A stretch of DNA of 64,000 bases from an uncultured Bacteroidales bacterium (GTDB taxonomy: Bacteria; Bacteroidota; Bacteroidia; Bacteroidales; Bacteroidaceae): the NCBI GenBank assembly GCA_902799355.1, contig CADCAG010000009.1, positions 1-64,000 of the forward strand, given 5' to 3'. The translations under genes were made by a program, and so were the position numbers. The notes under the pieces are model-generated. The model was not told the origin of the DNA and did no database searches. It saw only the letters and a program-made list of their open reading frames with translations. This document shows, piece after piece, positions 15,164-23,233 of the stretch (its first letter is position 1; each line of letters opens with the position of its first letter).

Positions 15164-17152
15164 ATGAGACAGCTATTATTATATTTGCTGATATTAATGA
15201 CCTACCCTGCCTTTGCCCAAAGCGACTGGCAAGAAGCACTACGTGAGTGGCTAACGGCAGAGGATATGGAGGAAAGTTACGGCGAAGAACTGATGGAACA
15301 GCTGGAAGAGCGAGTGCTCTCGCCCATCAACCTCAACCAGACGAGCCAGGAAGAACTGGAGGCCCTACCTTTCCTAACTGCCCAACAGGTAGAAGGACTG
15401 ATAGAATACCTGGACCACTACCACCCCATCCGCTCACTCAGCGAGCTACAGATGGTAAAAGCCCTCGACTACCACACCCGCCGGTTGCTCACCTATTTCG
15501 TGGTGGCAGGCGAGGAATGTCAGACATCTTTATGGCCTACGCTAGAGGAGCTGAGGAAGTATAGTAAACACCAGTTTACAGCTACGGGCAAAATACCTTT
15601 TTACGAACGCAAGGGAGACATAAATGGCTATCTGGGATACCGCTATCGCCACGACATACGTTATCAATATACCTACAGCAACCGCATCAAGGCTGGTATC
15701 ACCGCAGCACAGGATGCTGGCGAGCCGTTCTTCTCGAACAAAAACAGCATGGGCTACGACCATTATAACTACTATGTGCAGCTACGCGACTTCGGGCACT
15801 TGGAAGAGCTAAACATAGGACACTATCGTGTGCAGATTGGCATGGGACTGGTGATGAATACACGCATGCAGCTGGGCAAACTGACAACGTTGCAAACCAT
15901 GGGGCGCAGTCAGCACACGGTGACAGCCCACAGTTCACGGTCGGCCAGCAATCACCTACAGGGCATAGCCGCTACAGTACGGTTCTCGAAGCCGTGGCGT
16001 ATGACTGCTTTCGTCTCGCACCAAGCCATCGATGCCACGCTGAACGATAATGGTTCTGTACGTACCTTATTATATAGTGGCTACCACCGCACCGTAACTG
16101 AGATGGAGAAGAAGCACAACACTCTGGAAACCGATGCCGGGGGCAGCATCGGTTGGCAGCAGGGCACGTGGCGCATCCACGCCAATGTCGTTTTTACCCA
16201 CTATGACCGTCCTCTACAGCCTCAGCAGAATGCGAGCTACCGCATCTATGCCGCCCAAGGCAACGACTTTCTGAATAGCAGTGTGGACTACGGTTGGAAC
16301 AACTACCGCTGGGCTATCAGTGGTGAGACGGCTCTCAATCAGCGGGGTGGGTTGGCAACAATACATACCGTCAGTTGTCGCCTTACCGACCAGTTCTCGC
16401 TGATGGTGCTGCATCGCTACTACGATAAGCGCTATACCGCCCAGCATGCAAACAGTTTCCGCGAGGGCAGCAGTATACAAAACGAGCACGGCATCTACAT
16501 CGGTTCCACATGGCAACCCTCCCGAAGCTGGCTTATACAAGGCTATGCCGACTACGCCCATTTCAGCTGGCCGCGCTATCAGGTGTCAGCAGCCAGCGAT
16601 GCCTTCGATGCCTTATTGTCGACGCGCTATACAAGAAAGCAGTGGACGTGGAACGTGCGCTACCGCCTGCACATCAAACAGCACGACAACGACACAAAGG
16701 AAATGATTATCAACGAGACCAGCCACCGCTTACGAATGTCTACCGACTGGCAGTTATCACCAATGCTCATGTTACACACGCAAGGTGACGGTGTCTTGGT
16801 CAACGAGGCGGGCAACAACAGTCGCGGCATCATGGTTAGTCAACAGACCCGTTGGCAGTACCGCTGGTTGCAGGTGACAGGACAGCTAGCATGGTTCCAC
16901 AGCGATAACTACGATAGTCGCCTCTACCAGTATGAACCATCGACGCAGTATGACTTCTCCTTTCCTGCCTACTATGGCCACGGCATACGCTATAGTCTCA
17001 TGGTGCATAGCGATATCGGTAAGCATGTAACGTTGGCAACGAAACTTGGCGTTACCAACTATTTCGACCGTAGCATCATAGGCACAGGATTGCAACAGAC
17101 AGACCAGTCCTCCATGGCCGACCTGCTGGTACAACTCCATATAAAGTTATAA
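15164..17152 (+). CDS. Helix-hairpin-helix outer-membrane beta-barrel protein
   Basis: A 662-residue protein: signal peptide 1-18 (ending AFAQ), then about 50-110 a ComEA-like helix-hairpin-helix pair (SPINLNQTSQEELEALPFLTAQQVEGLIEYLDH... and RSLSELQMVKALD), then a long region of amphipathic strands with abundant Tyr/Trp that ends in a terminal strand DLLVQLHIKL. This is the outline of an outer-membrane barrel with a periplasmic HhH domain. HhH motifs usually bind DNA non-specifically, so a role in DNA handling at the outer membrane is possible but is inference. The convergent glycosyltransferase gene starts its stop codon at the next base, with no terminator between. Confidence 0.75.
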   Translation: MRQLLLYLLILMTYPAFAQSDWQEALREWLTAEDMEESYGEELMEQLEERVLSPINLNQTSQEELEALPFLTAQQVEGLIEYLDHYHPIRSLSELQMVKALDYHTRRLLTYFVVAGEECQTSLWPTLEELRKYSKHQFTATGKIPFYERKGDINGYLGYRYRHDIRYQYTYSNRIKAGITAAQDAGEPFFSNKNSMGYDHYNYYVQLRDFGHLEELNIGHYRVQIGMGLVMNTRMQLGKLTTLQTMGRSQHTVTAHSSRSASNHLQGIAATVRFSKPWRMTAFVSHQAIDATLNDNGSVRTLLYSGYHRTVTEMEKKHNTLETDAGGSIGWQQGTWRIHANVVFTHYDRPLQPQQNASYRIYAAQGNDFLNSSVDYGWNNYRWAISGETALNQRGGLATIHTVSCRLTDQFSLMVLHRYYDKRYTAQHANSFREGSSIQNEHGIYIGSTWQPSRSWLIQGYADYAHFSWPRYQVSAASDAFDALLSTRYTRKQWTWNVRYRLHIKQHDNDTKEMIINETSHRLRMSTDWQLSPMLMLHTQGDGVLVNEAGNNSRGIMVSQQTRWQYRWLQVTGQLAWFHSDNYDSRLYQYEPSTQYDFSFPAYYGHGIRYSLMVHSDIGKHVTLATKLGVTNYFDRSIIGTGLQQTDQSSMADLLVQLHIKL

Positions 17153-18256
17153 TTACTCCTGGCGATAGAGCGCTGCGACCTGCTGGGCGACATCGTTGCC
17201 CTCGAAGCGGCGGATATACTCACGGCTGCGCTGGATGCGCTCCTGGCGACCACGGGAGCCTCGCAGGGACATCTTCAGGGCCTCAGCCATGCCAATGACA
17301 TCGTCGGGGCCTACATAGCGGTTGTAAGGGCCTCCAGCCTCTTCGAGGCAGGAACCGGTACAGGCGACAACGGGGAGACCAGCGGCAATGGCCTCGATGA
17401 TGGGGATGCCAAAGCCTTCGTAGCGCGAGGGATAGACAAAAGCCTCTGCCTGGGCATAGATGGCGGAGAGGTCGTCGTCAGGGACGCCGCTGAGCAGGTG
17501 GAGGCGCTCGCTATGGGGCAACTCACGGACATAGGGGGTCTGACGGCCTACGGCAACGAGGTGGACATCCTGCGGCAGGAGGTCGACAGCCTCGACAGCG
17601 AGGGCGAGGTTCTTGCGGCGCTCGATGGTGCCGACATTAAGGACATAGCGCTGGGGGAGCTTGTAACGCTCGCGGACAGCGGCCTTGCGCTCTTCAGCGA
17701 CGATGCCTGAGAAGCGGGGCGCGAAACTCTGGTAGATGACGCTGATACGGTCGGCATACTCTGCCCCACCCAACTCGAGGATGTCCTGACGGGTGCGCTC
17801 GCTGATGGCAATGATATGGTCGGCCTCGCGAAGGGCCTGGCGGAACTTCCACTCGTAGATCTTGGTATCGAGGAAGTGGTAGTATTCGGGATGGCGCATG
17901 AAGATGAGGTCGTGGATGGTGACGATGCCTCGGATGCCTGCCTTGCGGAGTCCCATGGGGAGCTCGCCAGAGAGGCCGTGATAGACGGTGACACCATCGC
18001 GCTGCAGGTCGGCGACAATACTGCGGGAGCGCCACCACGCCTTGCGGAGGGCGGAGGGGCGACCCTTGGGATAGCAGAACTCGGCGCCTTCGATGATCTG
18101 ACCACGGAGGTCGTCGCGACCTTCGTCGGGGGCATAGAGGCGCAGCTGCATGTCGCTATCGCCCAGGCGGATGAGGTCGTTGACAAGGGTGCGGCCATAG
18201 CTGCCGAGTCCCGTGCCATTGCGCACGATGCGCTTAGCATCAATACCTATTATCAT
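17153..18256 (-). CDS. Family 4 (GT-B) glycosyltransferase
   Basis: A 367-residue GT4 glycosyltransferase. The N-terminal Rossmann half begins MIIGIDAKRIVRNGTGLGSYGR; the C-terminal half has LNVGTIERRKNLALAVEAV and the nucleotide-sugar motif PSRYEGFGIPIIEAIAAGLPVVA (about 270-292) with the two conserved Glu residues. It is cytosolic or peripheral at the membrane. It lies directly downstream of manC, so a GDP-mannose-dependent mannosyltransferase acting in a surface polysaccharide, LPS or glycoprotein glycan is the natural inference. The gene-to-gene junction with manC is a heptamer array. Confidence 0.87.
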   Translation of the reverse strand: MIIGIDAKRIVRNGTGLGSYGRTLVNDLIRLGDSDMQLRLYAPDEGRDDLRGQIIEGAEFCYPKGRPSALRKAWWRSRSIVADLQRDGVTVYHGLSGELPMGLRKAGIRGIVTIHDLIFMRHPEYYHFLDTKIYEWKFRQALREADHIIAISERTRQDILELGGAEYADRISVIYQSFAPRFSGIVAEERKAAVRERYKLPQRYVLNVGTIERRKNLALAVEAVDLLPQDVHLVAVGRQTPYVRELPHSERLHLLSGVPDDDLSAIYAQAEAFVYPSRYEGFGIPIIEAIAAGLPVVACTGSCLEEAGGPYNRYVGPDDVIGMAEALKMSLRGSRGRQERIQRSREYIRRFEGNDVAQQVAALYRQE

Positions 18257-18260
18257 GGGA

Positions 18261-18295
18261 GTTAAGAGTGAAGAGTGAAGAGTTAAGAGTTAAAC
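18261..18295. repeat. Heptamer array, 5 units (GTTAAGA type)
   Basis: Units gttaaga, gtgaaga, gtgaaga, gttaaga, gttaaac. It fills the junction of manC and the glycosyltransferase gene and carries the manC stop (18290-18292). Confidence 0.85.
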
Positions 18296-19381
18296 ATATT
18301 CTTCGCCATACTTAATCAATACTTCGTTGACGTACTTGCGCACCAGCGCTGAGGAGTCTTCCTTCTTGGAGATGAGCAGCACGTTGCCTTCCTCGGCAAC
18401 GATATAGCCGTCGAGACCATTGATGACGCCGAGGCGACCCTTGGGGAGCTTGATGACATTGTTGTGGGAGTCTTCGAGCATGACCTCGGAGTCGACGACG
18501 ACATTGTCCTCGCCGCTCTTGCTCATGAACTCATAGACGGCATGCCACGTGCCCAGGTCTGCCCAGCCGAAGTCGCACTTCATGACATAGACGTCGCGGC
18601 TGTGCTCGAGGATGGCATAGTCGACGGAGAGGTTGGGATAGCTGGGATAGTGCTTGGCGACATAGTCGAGCTCTTCCTCGTAGCTGTAGGTGGGGTTCTC
18701 GACCTTGAGGTTGCGGAGCACGGTGGGGAAGATATGCTCGAAGGAGTCGGTGAGCTTGCGGCAGTTGGACATGAAGATGCCCGTATTCCAATAGAACTCG
18801 CCACTCTCCATGAACATGGTGGCGAACTGGCGCTCGGGTTTCTCAGTGAACGACTTGACCTGGAAGACGTCGGGCTTGCAGCTGAGGTCGCCCATCTGGA
18901 TATAGCCATAGCCGGGCTCGGGGCGCGTGGGCTTGACACCCATGGCCAGGAGGACATCGTTCTCGGAGACGTAGCTGAGACCCGTCTCGAGGCTACGCAT
19001 GAAGGAGGCCTCGTCGACGACGAGCTGGTCGGAGGGGGTGATGAGGATGTTGGCATCGGGATTGATGCGACGGATGCGCATGGTGGCCCACGCCACGCTG
19101 GGGGCGGTATTGCGATTGACGGGCTCTACGAGGATGTGCTGTTCGTCGACATCGGGGAGCTGCTCGTTGACCAGCGAGAGGTATTCCCTGCAGGTACATA
19201 TATATATATTCTCGTGAGGGATGACCTTGACGATGCGGTCGTAGGTGGTCTGTAGCTGCGTGCGTCCAGTGCCAAAGAAATCGATGAACTGCTTGGGGCG
19301 GTCCTCACGGCTGCTCGGCCACAAGCGACGTCCTTTTCCTCCCGCTAAGATGACGCAGTAATTAGATTTTGTTTTTTCCAT
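18290..19381 (-). CDS. manC: Mannose-1-phosphate guanylyltransferase
   Basis: A 363-residue nucleotidyltransferase forming GDP-mannose from mannose-1-phosphate and GTP. The signature ILAGGKGRRLWPSSREDRPKQF is at about 11-32, followed by LVEPVNRNTAPSVAWA and ITPSDQLV, then FTEKPE and FYWNTGIFMS (sugar-phosphate binding), and DFGWADLGTW. It lacks the C-terminal isomerase (cupin) domain of bifunctional ManC/AlgA enzymes, as expected for this length. It heads a two-gene unit with the GT4 glycosyltransferase, consistent with GDP-mannose supply for glycan synthesis. Confidence 0.93.
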   Translation of the reverse strand: MEKTKSNYCVILAGGKGRRLWPSSREDRPKQFIDFFGTGRTQLQTTYDRIVKVIPHENIYICTCREYLSLVNEQLPDVDEQHILVEPVNRNTAPSVAWATMRIRRINPDANILITPSDQLVVDEASFMRSLETGLSYVSENDVLLAMGVKPTRPEPGYGYIQMGDLSCKPDVFQVKSFTEKPERQFATMFMESGEFYWNTGIFMSNCRKLTDSFEHIFPTVLRNLKVENPTYSYEEELDYVAKHYPSYPNLSVDYAILEHSRDVYVMKCDFGWADLGTWHAVYEFMSKSGEDNVVVDSEVMLEDSHNNVIKLPKGRLGVINGLDGYIVAEEGNVLLISKKEDSSALVRKYVNEVLIKYGEEYV

Positions 19382-19476
19382 TCGGTATGTAGATTTGTAT
19401 TTCGACCACTAAGGTACGGTTTTTTTACTTACAAAACAAGAAAAAGCAATTATTTTTTATTTTTTTCCTTAATAAT

Positions 19477-19507
19477 TTTGTTTTTTGCTTTCTTCTTTGT
19501 ACCTTTG
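19477..19507 (+). promoter_or_regulatory. Promoter of tRNA-Leu
   Basis: TTTG (19477-19480) and TACCTTTG (19500-19507) with 19 bases between, ending 23 bases before the tRNA. Confidence 0.75.
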
Positions 19508-19530
19508 CACGCGAATTTTGCGGAAGAGAA

Positions 19531-19612
19531 GCCCAGATGGCGGAATCGGTAGACGCGCTGGTCTCAAACACCAGTGGGGCAACCCATCCCGGTTCGAGCC
19601 CGGGTCTGGGTA
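19531..19612 (+). tRNA. tRNA-Leu (anticodon CAA)
   Basis: An 82-base tRNA with a long variable arm (class II). The acceptor GCCCAGA pairs with TCTGGGT, the anticodon stem is CTGGT/ACCAG with loop CTCAAAC and anticodon CAA at 19565-19567, and the T-arm is CCCGGTTCGAGCCCGGG. It reads UUG. The CCA end is not encoded (ACTA follows). Confidence 0.95.
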
Positions 19613-19640
19613 CTAAGGCTTCAAAAAAATCAAAACAAGA

Positions 19641-19665
19641 AAGGGAACCTCTTCGGTTCCCTTTT
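19641..19665. terminator. Bidirectional terminator between tRNA-Leu and gyrB
   Basis: AAGGGAACC (19641-19649), loop TCTTC, GGTTCCCTT (19655-19663) followed by TT; on the other strand a T-rich run follows. It lies downstream of both tRNA-Leu (plus) and gyrB (minus). Confidence 0.75.
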
Positions 19666-19686
19666 CCTATTATGTTATGCGATAGC

Positions 19687-21660
19687 TTACGCGTCGATGT
19701 TAGCGTAGGTAGCATTCTTCTCGATGAACAAGCGGCGGGGCTCTACGTCGTCGCCCATGAGCATAGAGAAGATCTCGTCAGCCTCAGCGGCATTCTCGAT
19801 GGTGACCTGCTTCAGGAGGCGGTTCTCAGGATTCATGGTGGTCTCCCAGAGCTGCTCGGGATTCATCTCACCAAGACCTTTGTAGCGCTGTGTGTGCAGG
19901 GCGGTGGCATTCTCGTCGCCAGCAACATACTTGTCGATGAACGCCTGACGCTGCTGCTCGGTATAGCAGTACTCGGAGAACTTCTTGAAGGTGCACTTGT
20001 AAAGCGGTGGTGTAGCGATGTAGAGGTGACCACCCTGAATGACCTGTGGCATGAAGCGGTAGAAGAGAGTCATGATGAGCGTGTCGATGTGAGAACCATC
20101 GACGTCGGCATCGGTCATGATGATAATCTTGTCGTAGCGCAGCTTGTCGATATTGGCCTCGCGGTCGCCCTCGCCATCCACGCCGAAGCGAACACCGATG
20201 GACTGGATGATGTTCATGACAGACTCGGCCTCGAAGACGCGGTGCCACTGTACCTTCTCGACATTCAGAATCTTACCACGCAGAGGGAGGATGGCCTGGA
20301 AGTGACGATCGCGACCCTGCTTGGCAGAACCACCTGCGGAGTCACCCTCGACGAGGAAGATCTCGCACTGCTTGGGGTCTTTCTCTGAGCAGTCAGCGAG
20401 CTTACCAGGCAGACCACCACCCGTCATGGGGTTCTTGCGCTGTACGCTCTCACGAGCCTTGCGGGCAGCGATACGGGCGGTAGCAGCGAGCACGACCTTC
20501 TCACAGATCTGCTTAGCCTCCTTGGGGTGTTCCTCGAGATAGTTGGAGAGTGCCTCGCCCACAGCCTGCTGTACGGCACCAGCAACCTCGGAGTTACCCA
20601 GCTTGGTCTTGGTCTGACCCTCGAACTGGGGCTCAGCGACCTTGATAGAGATAACTGCTGTGAGACCCTCGCGGAAGTCGTCACCAGCGAGCTCAATCTT
20701 GGCCTTCTCAATCTGCTTGGAGATATTGGGATCCTCGTCAGCATACTTCTTCAGCGTACGGGTCAGCGCCATACGGAAGCCCTGCAGGTGGGTACCACCC
20801 TCGATGGTGTTGATGTTGTTGACATAGGAGTGGATATTCTCGCTGTAGTCGGTATTGTACATGACAGCGACCTCGATGGGTACGCCCTGCTTCTCAGTCT
20901 TCAGATAGATGACGTCGTCGAAGAGGTGGGTGCGGTGACGATCAACGTAGCGCACGAACTCCTTGAGACCCTCCTTGGCATGGAACACCTCTTCGCGGAG
21001 GTTGCCATCCTCATCGGGACGCATATCCTTCAGCGTGATGGTGATGCCTGCATTGAGGTAGGCGAGCTCGCGCATACGCTTGGCAATGATGTCGTACTTG
21101 TACTCGGTGGTGGTGAAGATGCTGCCGTCAGGCCAGAACTGCTGGCGTGTACCTGTCTGGTCGGTGTCGCCGACAATCTTCACGTCGTAGAGGGGCTTAC
21201 CCTTCTCATATTCCTGCTGGTAGATATGTCCGTTGCGGAACACCTGCGACATCATGTGGGTAGACAGTGCGTTAACACAGCTGACACCCACACCATGCAG
21301 ACCACCAGAGACCTTATAGGAACCCTTGTCGAACTTACCACCAGCGTGGAGCACGGTCATGACGACCTCGAGGGCCGACTTGTGCATCTTCTCGTGTTCG
21401 TCGACAGGAATACCACGTCCGTTGTCCTGAACGGTGATAGAGCCATCTTCATTGATTGTTACCTCGATGTGTGTACAGTAACCCGCCATGGCTTCGTCGA
21501 TAGAGTTGTCGACAGTCTCATTGACGAGGTGGTGGAGACCCTTCTCACTGATGTCTCCAATATACATGGCCGGACGCTTGCGAACGGCCTCCAAACCCTC
21601 GAGCACCTGGATATTGCTCGCGGAATAATTCTGTTCTTGATTCAGTTGTTCTTCTGTCAT
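19687..21660 (-). CDS. gyrB: DNA gyrase subunit B
   Basis: A 657-residue GyrB from the ATG of MTEEQLNQEQ. ATPase domain: RKRPAMYIG, NETVDNSIDEAMAG, DNGRGIPV and GGLHGVGVSCVNALS. Toprim domain: EGDSAGGSAKQGRD and DADVDGSHIDTL. C-terminal QRYKGLGEMNPEQLWETTM. It supplies ATP hydrolysis for negative supercoiling with GyrA (not in the window). Compared with the parE gene at 57012 it has the typical GyrB toprim sequence GSAKQGRD, which separates the two paralogues. The frame extends 9 codons upstream, but those overlap the -7 box, so the internal Met is used. Confidence 0.95.
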   Translation of the reverse strand: MTEEQLNQEQNYSASNIQVLEGLEAVRKRPAMYIGDISEKGLHHLVNETVDNSIDEAMAGYCTHIEVTINEDGSITVQDNGRGIPVDEHEKMHKSALEVVMTVLHAGGKFDKGSYKVSGGLHGVGVSCVNALSTHMMSQVFRNGHIYQQEYEKGKPLYDVKIVGDTDQTGTRQQFWPDGSIFTTTEYKYDIIAKRMRELAYLNAGITITLKDMRPDEDGNLREEVFHAKEGLKEFVRYVDRHRTHLFDDVIYLKTEKQGVPIEVAVMYNTDYSENIHSYVNNINTIEGGTHLQGFRMALTRTLKKYADEDPNISKQIEKAKIELAGDDFREGLTAVISIKVAEPQFEGQTKTKLGNSEVAGAVQQAVGEALSNYLEEHPKEAKQICEKVVLAATARIAARKARESVQRKNPMTGGGLPGKLADCSEKDPKQCEIFLVEGDSAGGSAKQGRDRHFQAILPLRGKILNVEKVQWHRVFEAESVMNIIQSIGVRFGVDGEGDREANIDKLRYDKIIIMTDADVDGSHIDTLIMTLFYRFMPQVIQGGHLYIATPPLYKCTFKKFSEYCYTEQQRQAFIDKYVAGDENATALHTQRYKGLGEMNPEQLWETTMNPENRLLKQVTIENAAEADEIFSMLMGDDVEPRRLFIEKNATYANIDA

Positions 21661-21684
21661 TGTCCTATTTTTGCAATTTGGATG

Positions 21685-21692
21685 CAAAGATA
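21685..21692 (-). promoter_or_regulatory. -7 box of gyrB
   Basis: TATCTTTG on the minus strand, 24 bases before the chosen ATG. No clear -33. Confidence 0.6.
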
Positions 21693-21761
21693 CAAAATAA
21701 AGACGAGATAAACGAATGTTTATCTGCTAAAAAAGCACAAAAAACGTGAGTTTGTAGCAAC

Positions 21762-21796
21762 AAAAAAGCCGCGAACCAATGGTTTGCGACTTTTTA
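21762..21796 (-). terminator. Terminator after rpsT
   Basis: Stem of CGCGAACCA with TGGTTTGCG flanked by A- and T-runs on both sides, so it is likely to work on both strands. It lies just downstream of rpsT. Confidence 0.8.
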
Positions 21797-21822
21797 TGCT
21801 TTTCAGTCTTATCGGGTGCTTT

Positions 21823-22074
21823 TTACAGCTGGCTGATATGAGCACACAGACTTGACTTGATGTTGGCAGCCTTGTTCTTGTGGATGATGTTGTTCTTAGC
21901 CAACTTATCCAGCATCTTCTGTACGGTGGGGTACAGCTTGGTAGCCTCGTCCTTGTTGGTCATAGCGCGGAGCTTGCGCACTGCGTTACGCATGGTCTTG
22001 GCATAATAGTGGTTGTGTTCTGCCTTTTTCTTGTCCTGACGAATTCTCTTCAGGCTTGACTTGTGGTTTGCCAT
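21823..22074 (-). CDS. rpsT: 30S ribosomal protein S20
   Basis: An 83-residue basic protein with the S20 pattern: [21 protein letters not shown], then [12 protein letters not shown] and the C-terminal [19 protein letters not shown]. It binds 16S rRNA at the base of the 30S body. It follows tRNA-Glu on the same strand at a distance of 145 bases, and a shared promoter at 22347-22377 probably drives both. Length is normal. Confidence 0.96.
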   Translation of the reverse strand: MANHKSSLKRIRQDKKKAEHNHYYAKTMRNAVRKLRAMTNKDEATKLYPTVQKMLDKLAKNNIIHKNKAANIKSSLCAHISQL

Positions 22075-22219
22075 TTTTGTTTTTGTTATTTAAAAAGTTA
22101 ATGTAAAGCTTGTGGGTCTTGCGTCTCTTGCGGACTGCCCTGGGCGGACCTCTTTCGAAGCCCTCTGACACCGTGTCCCCATTGCTGGTAGCACTTGGCT
22201 GTGCAGATGCCAGATTTCG
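22075..22219 (-). other. Unexplained GC-rich spacer between tRNA-Glu and rpsT
   Basis: 145 bases on the presumed tRNA-Glu/rpsT transcript, noticeably less AT-rich than other intergenic DNA here. No convincing reading frame or T-run terminator. It may hold tRNA 3' processing sequence or an S20 leader structure; I cannot tell. Confidence 0.3.
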
Positions 22220-22291
22220 TAGTCCCTAGGAGAGTCGAACTCCTCTTTAGAGAATGAAAATCTCTCGTCCTAACCGATAGACGAAGGGACC
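22220..22291 (-). tRNA. tRNA-Glu (anticodon TTC)
   Basis: A 72-base tRNA. The acceptor GGTCCCT pairs with AGGGACT, the anticodon stem AGAGA/TCTCT holds loop TTTTCAT with anticodon TTC at 22256-22258, and the T-arm is AGGAGTTCGACTCTCCT. CCA is not encoded. Confidence 0.95.
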
Positions 22292-22307
22292 CCTTTCGCT
22301 GCGATAG

Positions 22308-22328
22308 TGAACAATGAAAAATGAACAC
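22308..22328. repeat. Short heptamer array, 3 units
   Basis: Units tgaacaa, tgaaaaa, tgaacac, between the tRNA-Glu promoter and the tRNA. Same 7-base periodicity as the larger arrays, but with only three units chance cannot be excluded. Confidence 0.45.
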
Positions 22329-22346
22329 CATGCGCAAAAGTGGGTG

Positions 22347-22377
22347 CAAAGGTACTACTTTTTTCTTAATTCAGCAA
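22347..22377 (-). promoter_or_regulatory. Promoter of tRNA-Glu and rpsT
   Basis: Minus strand TTTG (22374-22377) and TACCTTTG (22347-22354) with 19 bases between. Confidence 0.75.
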
Positions 22378-22418
22378 ATTTTATTTAAAAAAAAATGCTG
22401 ATTTCCACCTTTTTTATG

Positions 22419-22426
22419 TAATTTTG
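22419..22426 (+). promoter_or_regulatory. -7 box of recO
   Basis: TAATTTTG ends only 6 bases before the recO ATG at 22433, so the transcript would be leaderless or nearly so. It also rules out the in-frame TTG at 22424 as the start. Confidence 0.5.
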
Positions 22427-22432
22427 CCATCG

Positions 22433-23221
22433 ATGCTGATAAAGACTGAGGCCATTGTACTGCATTCTTTCAAGTTTGGCGAGTCGCGCCTAATTGTGGA
22501 AATGTTTACCCGCGAGGTGGGTAGACTGTCGTTTGCCGTACCCATTCCGAAGACGGCGAAGGGTAGGCTGAAGAAGCAGTACTTCCAACCCATGACGCTG
22601 TTGGAGGTGGAGTGTGACGTGCGCCAGCGCGTCCAGCTGCAGAAGCTGAAGGACGCCCATCTGCTGGCAGCCTACACATCGATACCCTTCTCGCCTGAGA
22701 AGCTGGCCATCACGCTGTTTACAGCCGAATTCCTGTACCATGCGCTACGCTCCGAACAGCAGGACGAGTTGCTCTTTGCCTATATCAGCAGTTCGATGCA
22801 GTGGTTGGACGCGGCACCTGCGGGCTATGCTAACTTCCACCTGACATTCCTGATGCACATGAGTAGGTTTTTAGGGTTTTATCCGAACCTCACCCCCGGC
22901 CCCTCTCCCAGAGGCAGCCTCACCCCCAACCCCTCTCCTAAAAGAGAGGGGGGCTTGAGCAGAGAAGGGACTCTATTCTTTGATTTGAGGGAGGCACGGT
23001 TCTGCAACACGGCACCCCTGCATCGCGACTTCCTGCAACCTGAGGAGGCGGGCATGATACAGTTGCTGATGCGCATGGACTTTCCCACGATGCACCTGTT
23101 CAGACTGTCGCACCAGGAGCGCAACCGCATTGTCGACGTGCTGGTGCAATACTACCGCCTGCACATACCACAATTCCCAGAGCTGAGAAGTCTCAGCGTG
23201 CTCCAGGAATTGTGGGCATAG
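22433..23221 (+). CDS. recO: DNA repair protein RecO
   Basis: A 262-residue RecO. The N-terminal OB fold begins MLIKTEAIVLHSFKFGESRLIVEMFTREVGRLSFAV, followed by the helical domain (LAITLFTAEFLYHALRSEQQDELLFAYISSSMQWLD). RecO anneals ssDNA and loads RecA with RecR. Residues about 152-178 are foreign to the family: two direct copies of a GC-rich REP-like sequence give LTPGPSPRGS and LTPNPSPKREGG. The insert falls between the helices after FLGFYPN, where a zinc-finger or loop is usually found, and keeps the frame open, so the protein may still work. The start is the ATG at 22433; an upstream TTG lies inside the promoter. Confidence 0.92.
   Translation: MLIKTEAIVLHSFKFGESRLIVEMFTREVGRLSFAVPIPKTAKGRLKKQYFQPMTLLEVECDVRQRVQLQKLKDAHLLAAYTSIPFSPEKLAITLFTAEFLYHALRSEQQDELLFAYISSSMQWLDAAPAGYANFHLTFLMHMSRFLGFYPNLTPGPSPRGSLTPNPSPKREGGLSREGTLFFDLREARFCNTAPLHRDFLQPEEAGMIQLLMRMDFPTMHLFRLSHQERNRIVDVLVQYYRLHIPQFPELRSLSVLQELWA
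22887..22965. repeat. REP-like GC-rich double insert inside recO
   Basis: Two direct arms each begin CCTCACCCCC (22889 and 22918); the second contains the hairpin CCCTCTC...GAGAGGG. Both are translated in the same frame as LTPxPSP peptides. Confidence 0.85.
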
Positions 23222-23233
23222 TGGGCGGCAGTG

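Noticed and set aside
20527-21711. 394-codon open frame on the plus strand
   Set aside because: Antisense of gyrB; no family resemblance.
22098-22349. 83-codon open frame over tRNA-Glu
   Set aside because: It crosses the tRNA and its promoter and has no family resemblance.
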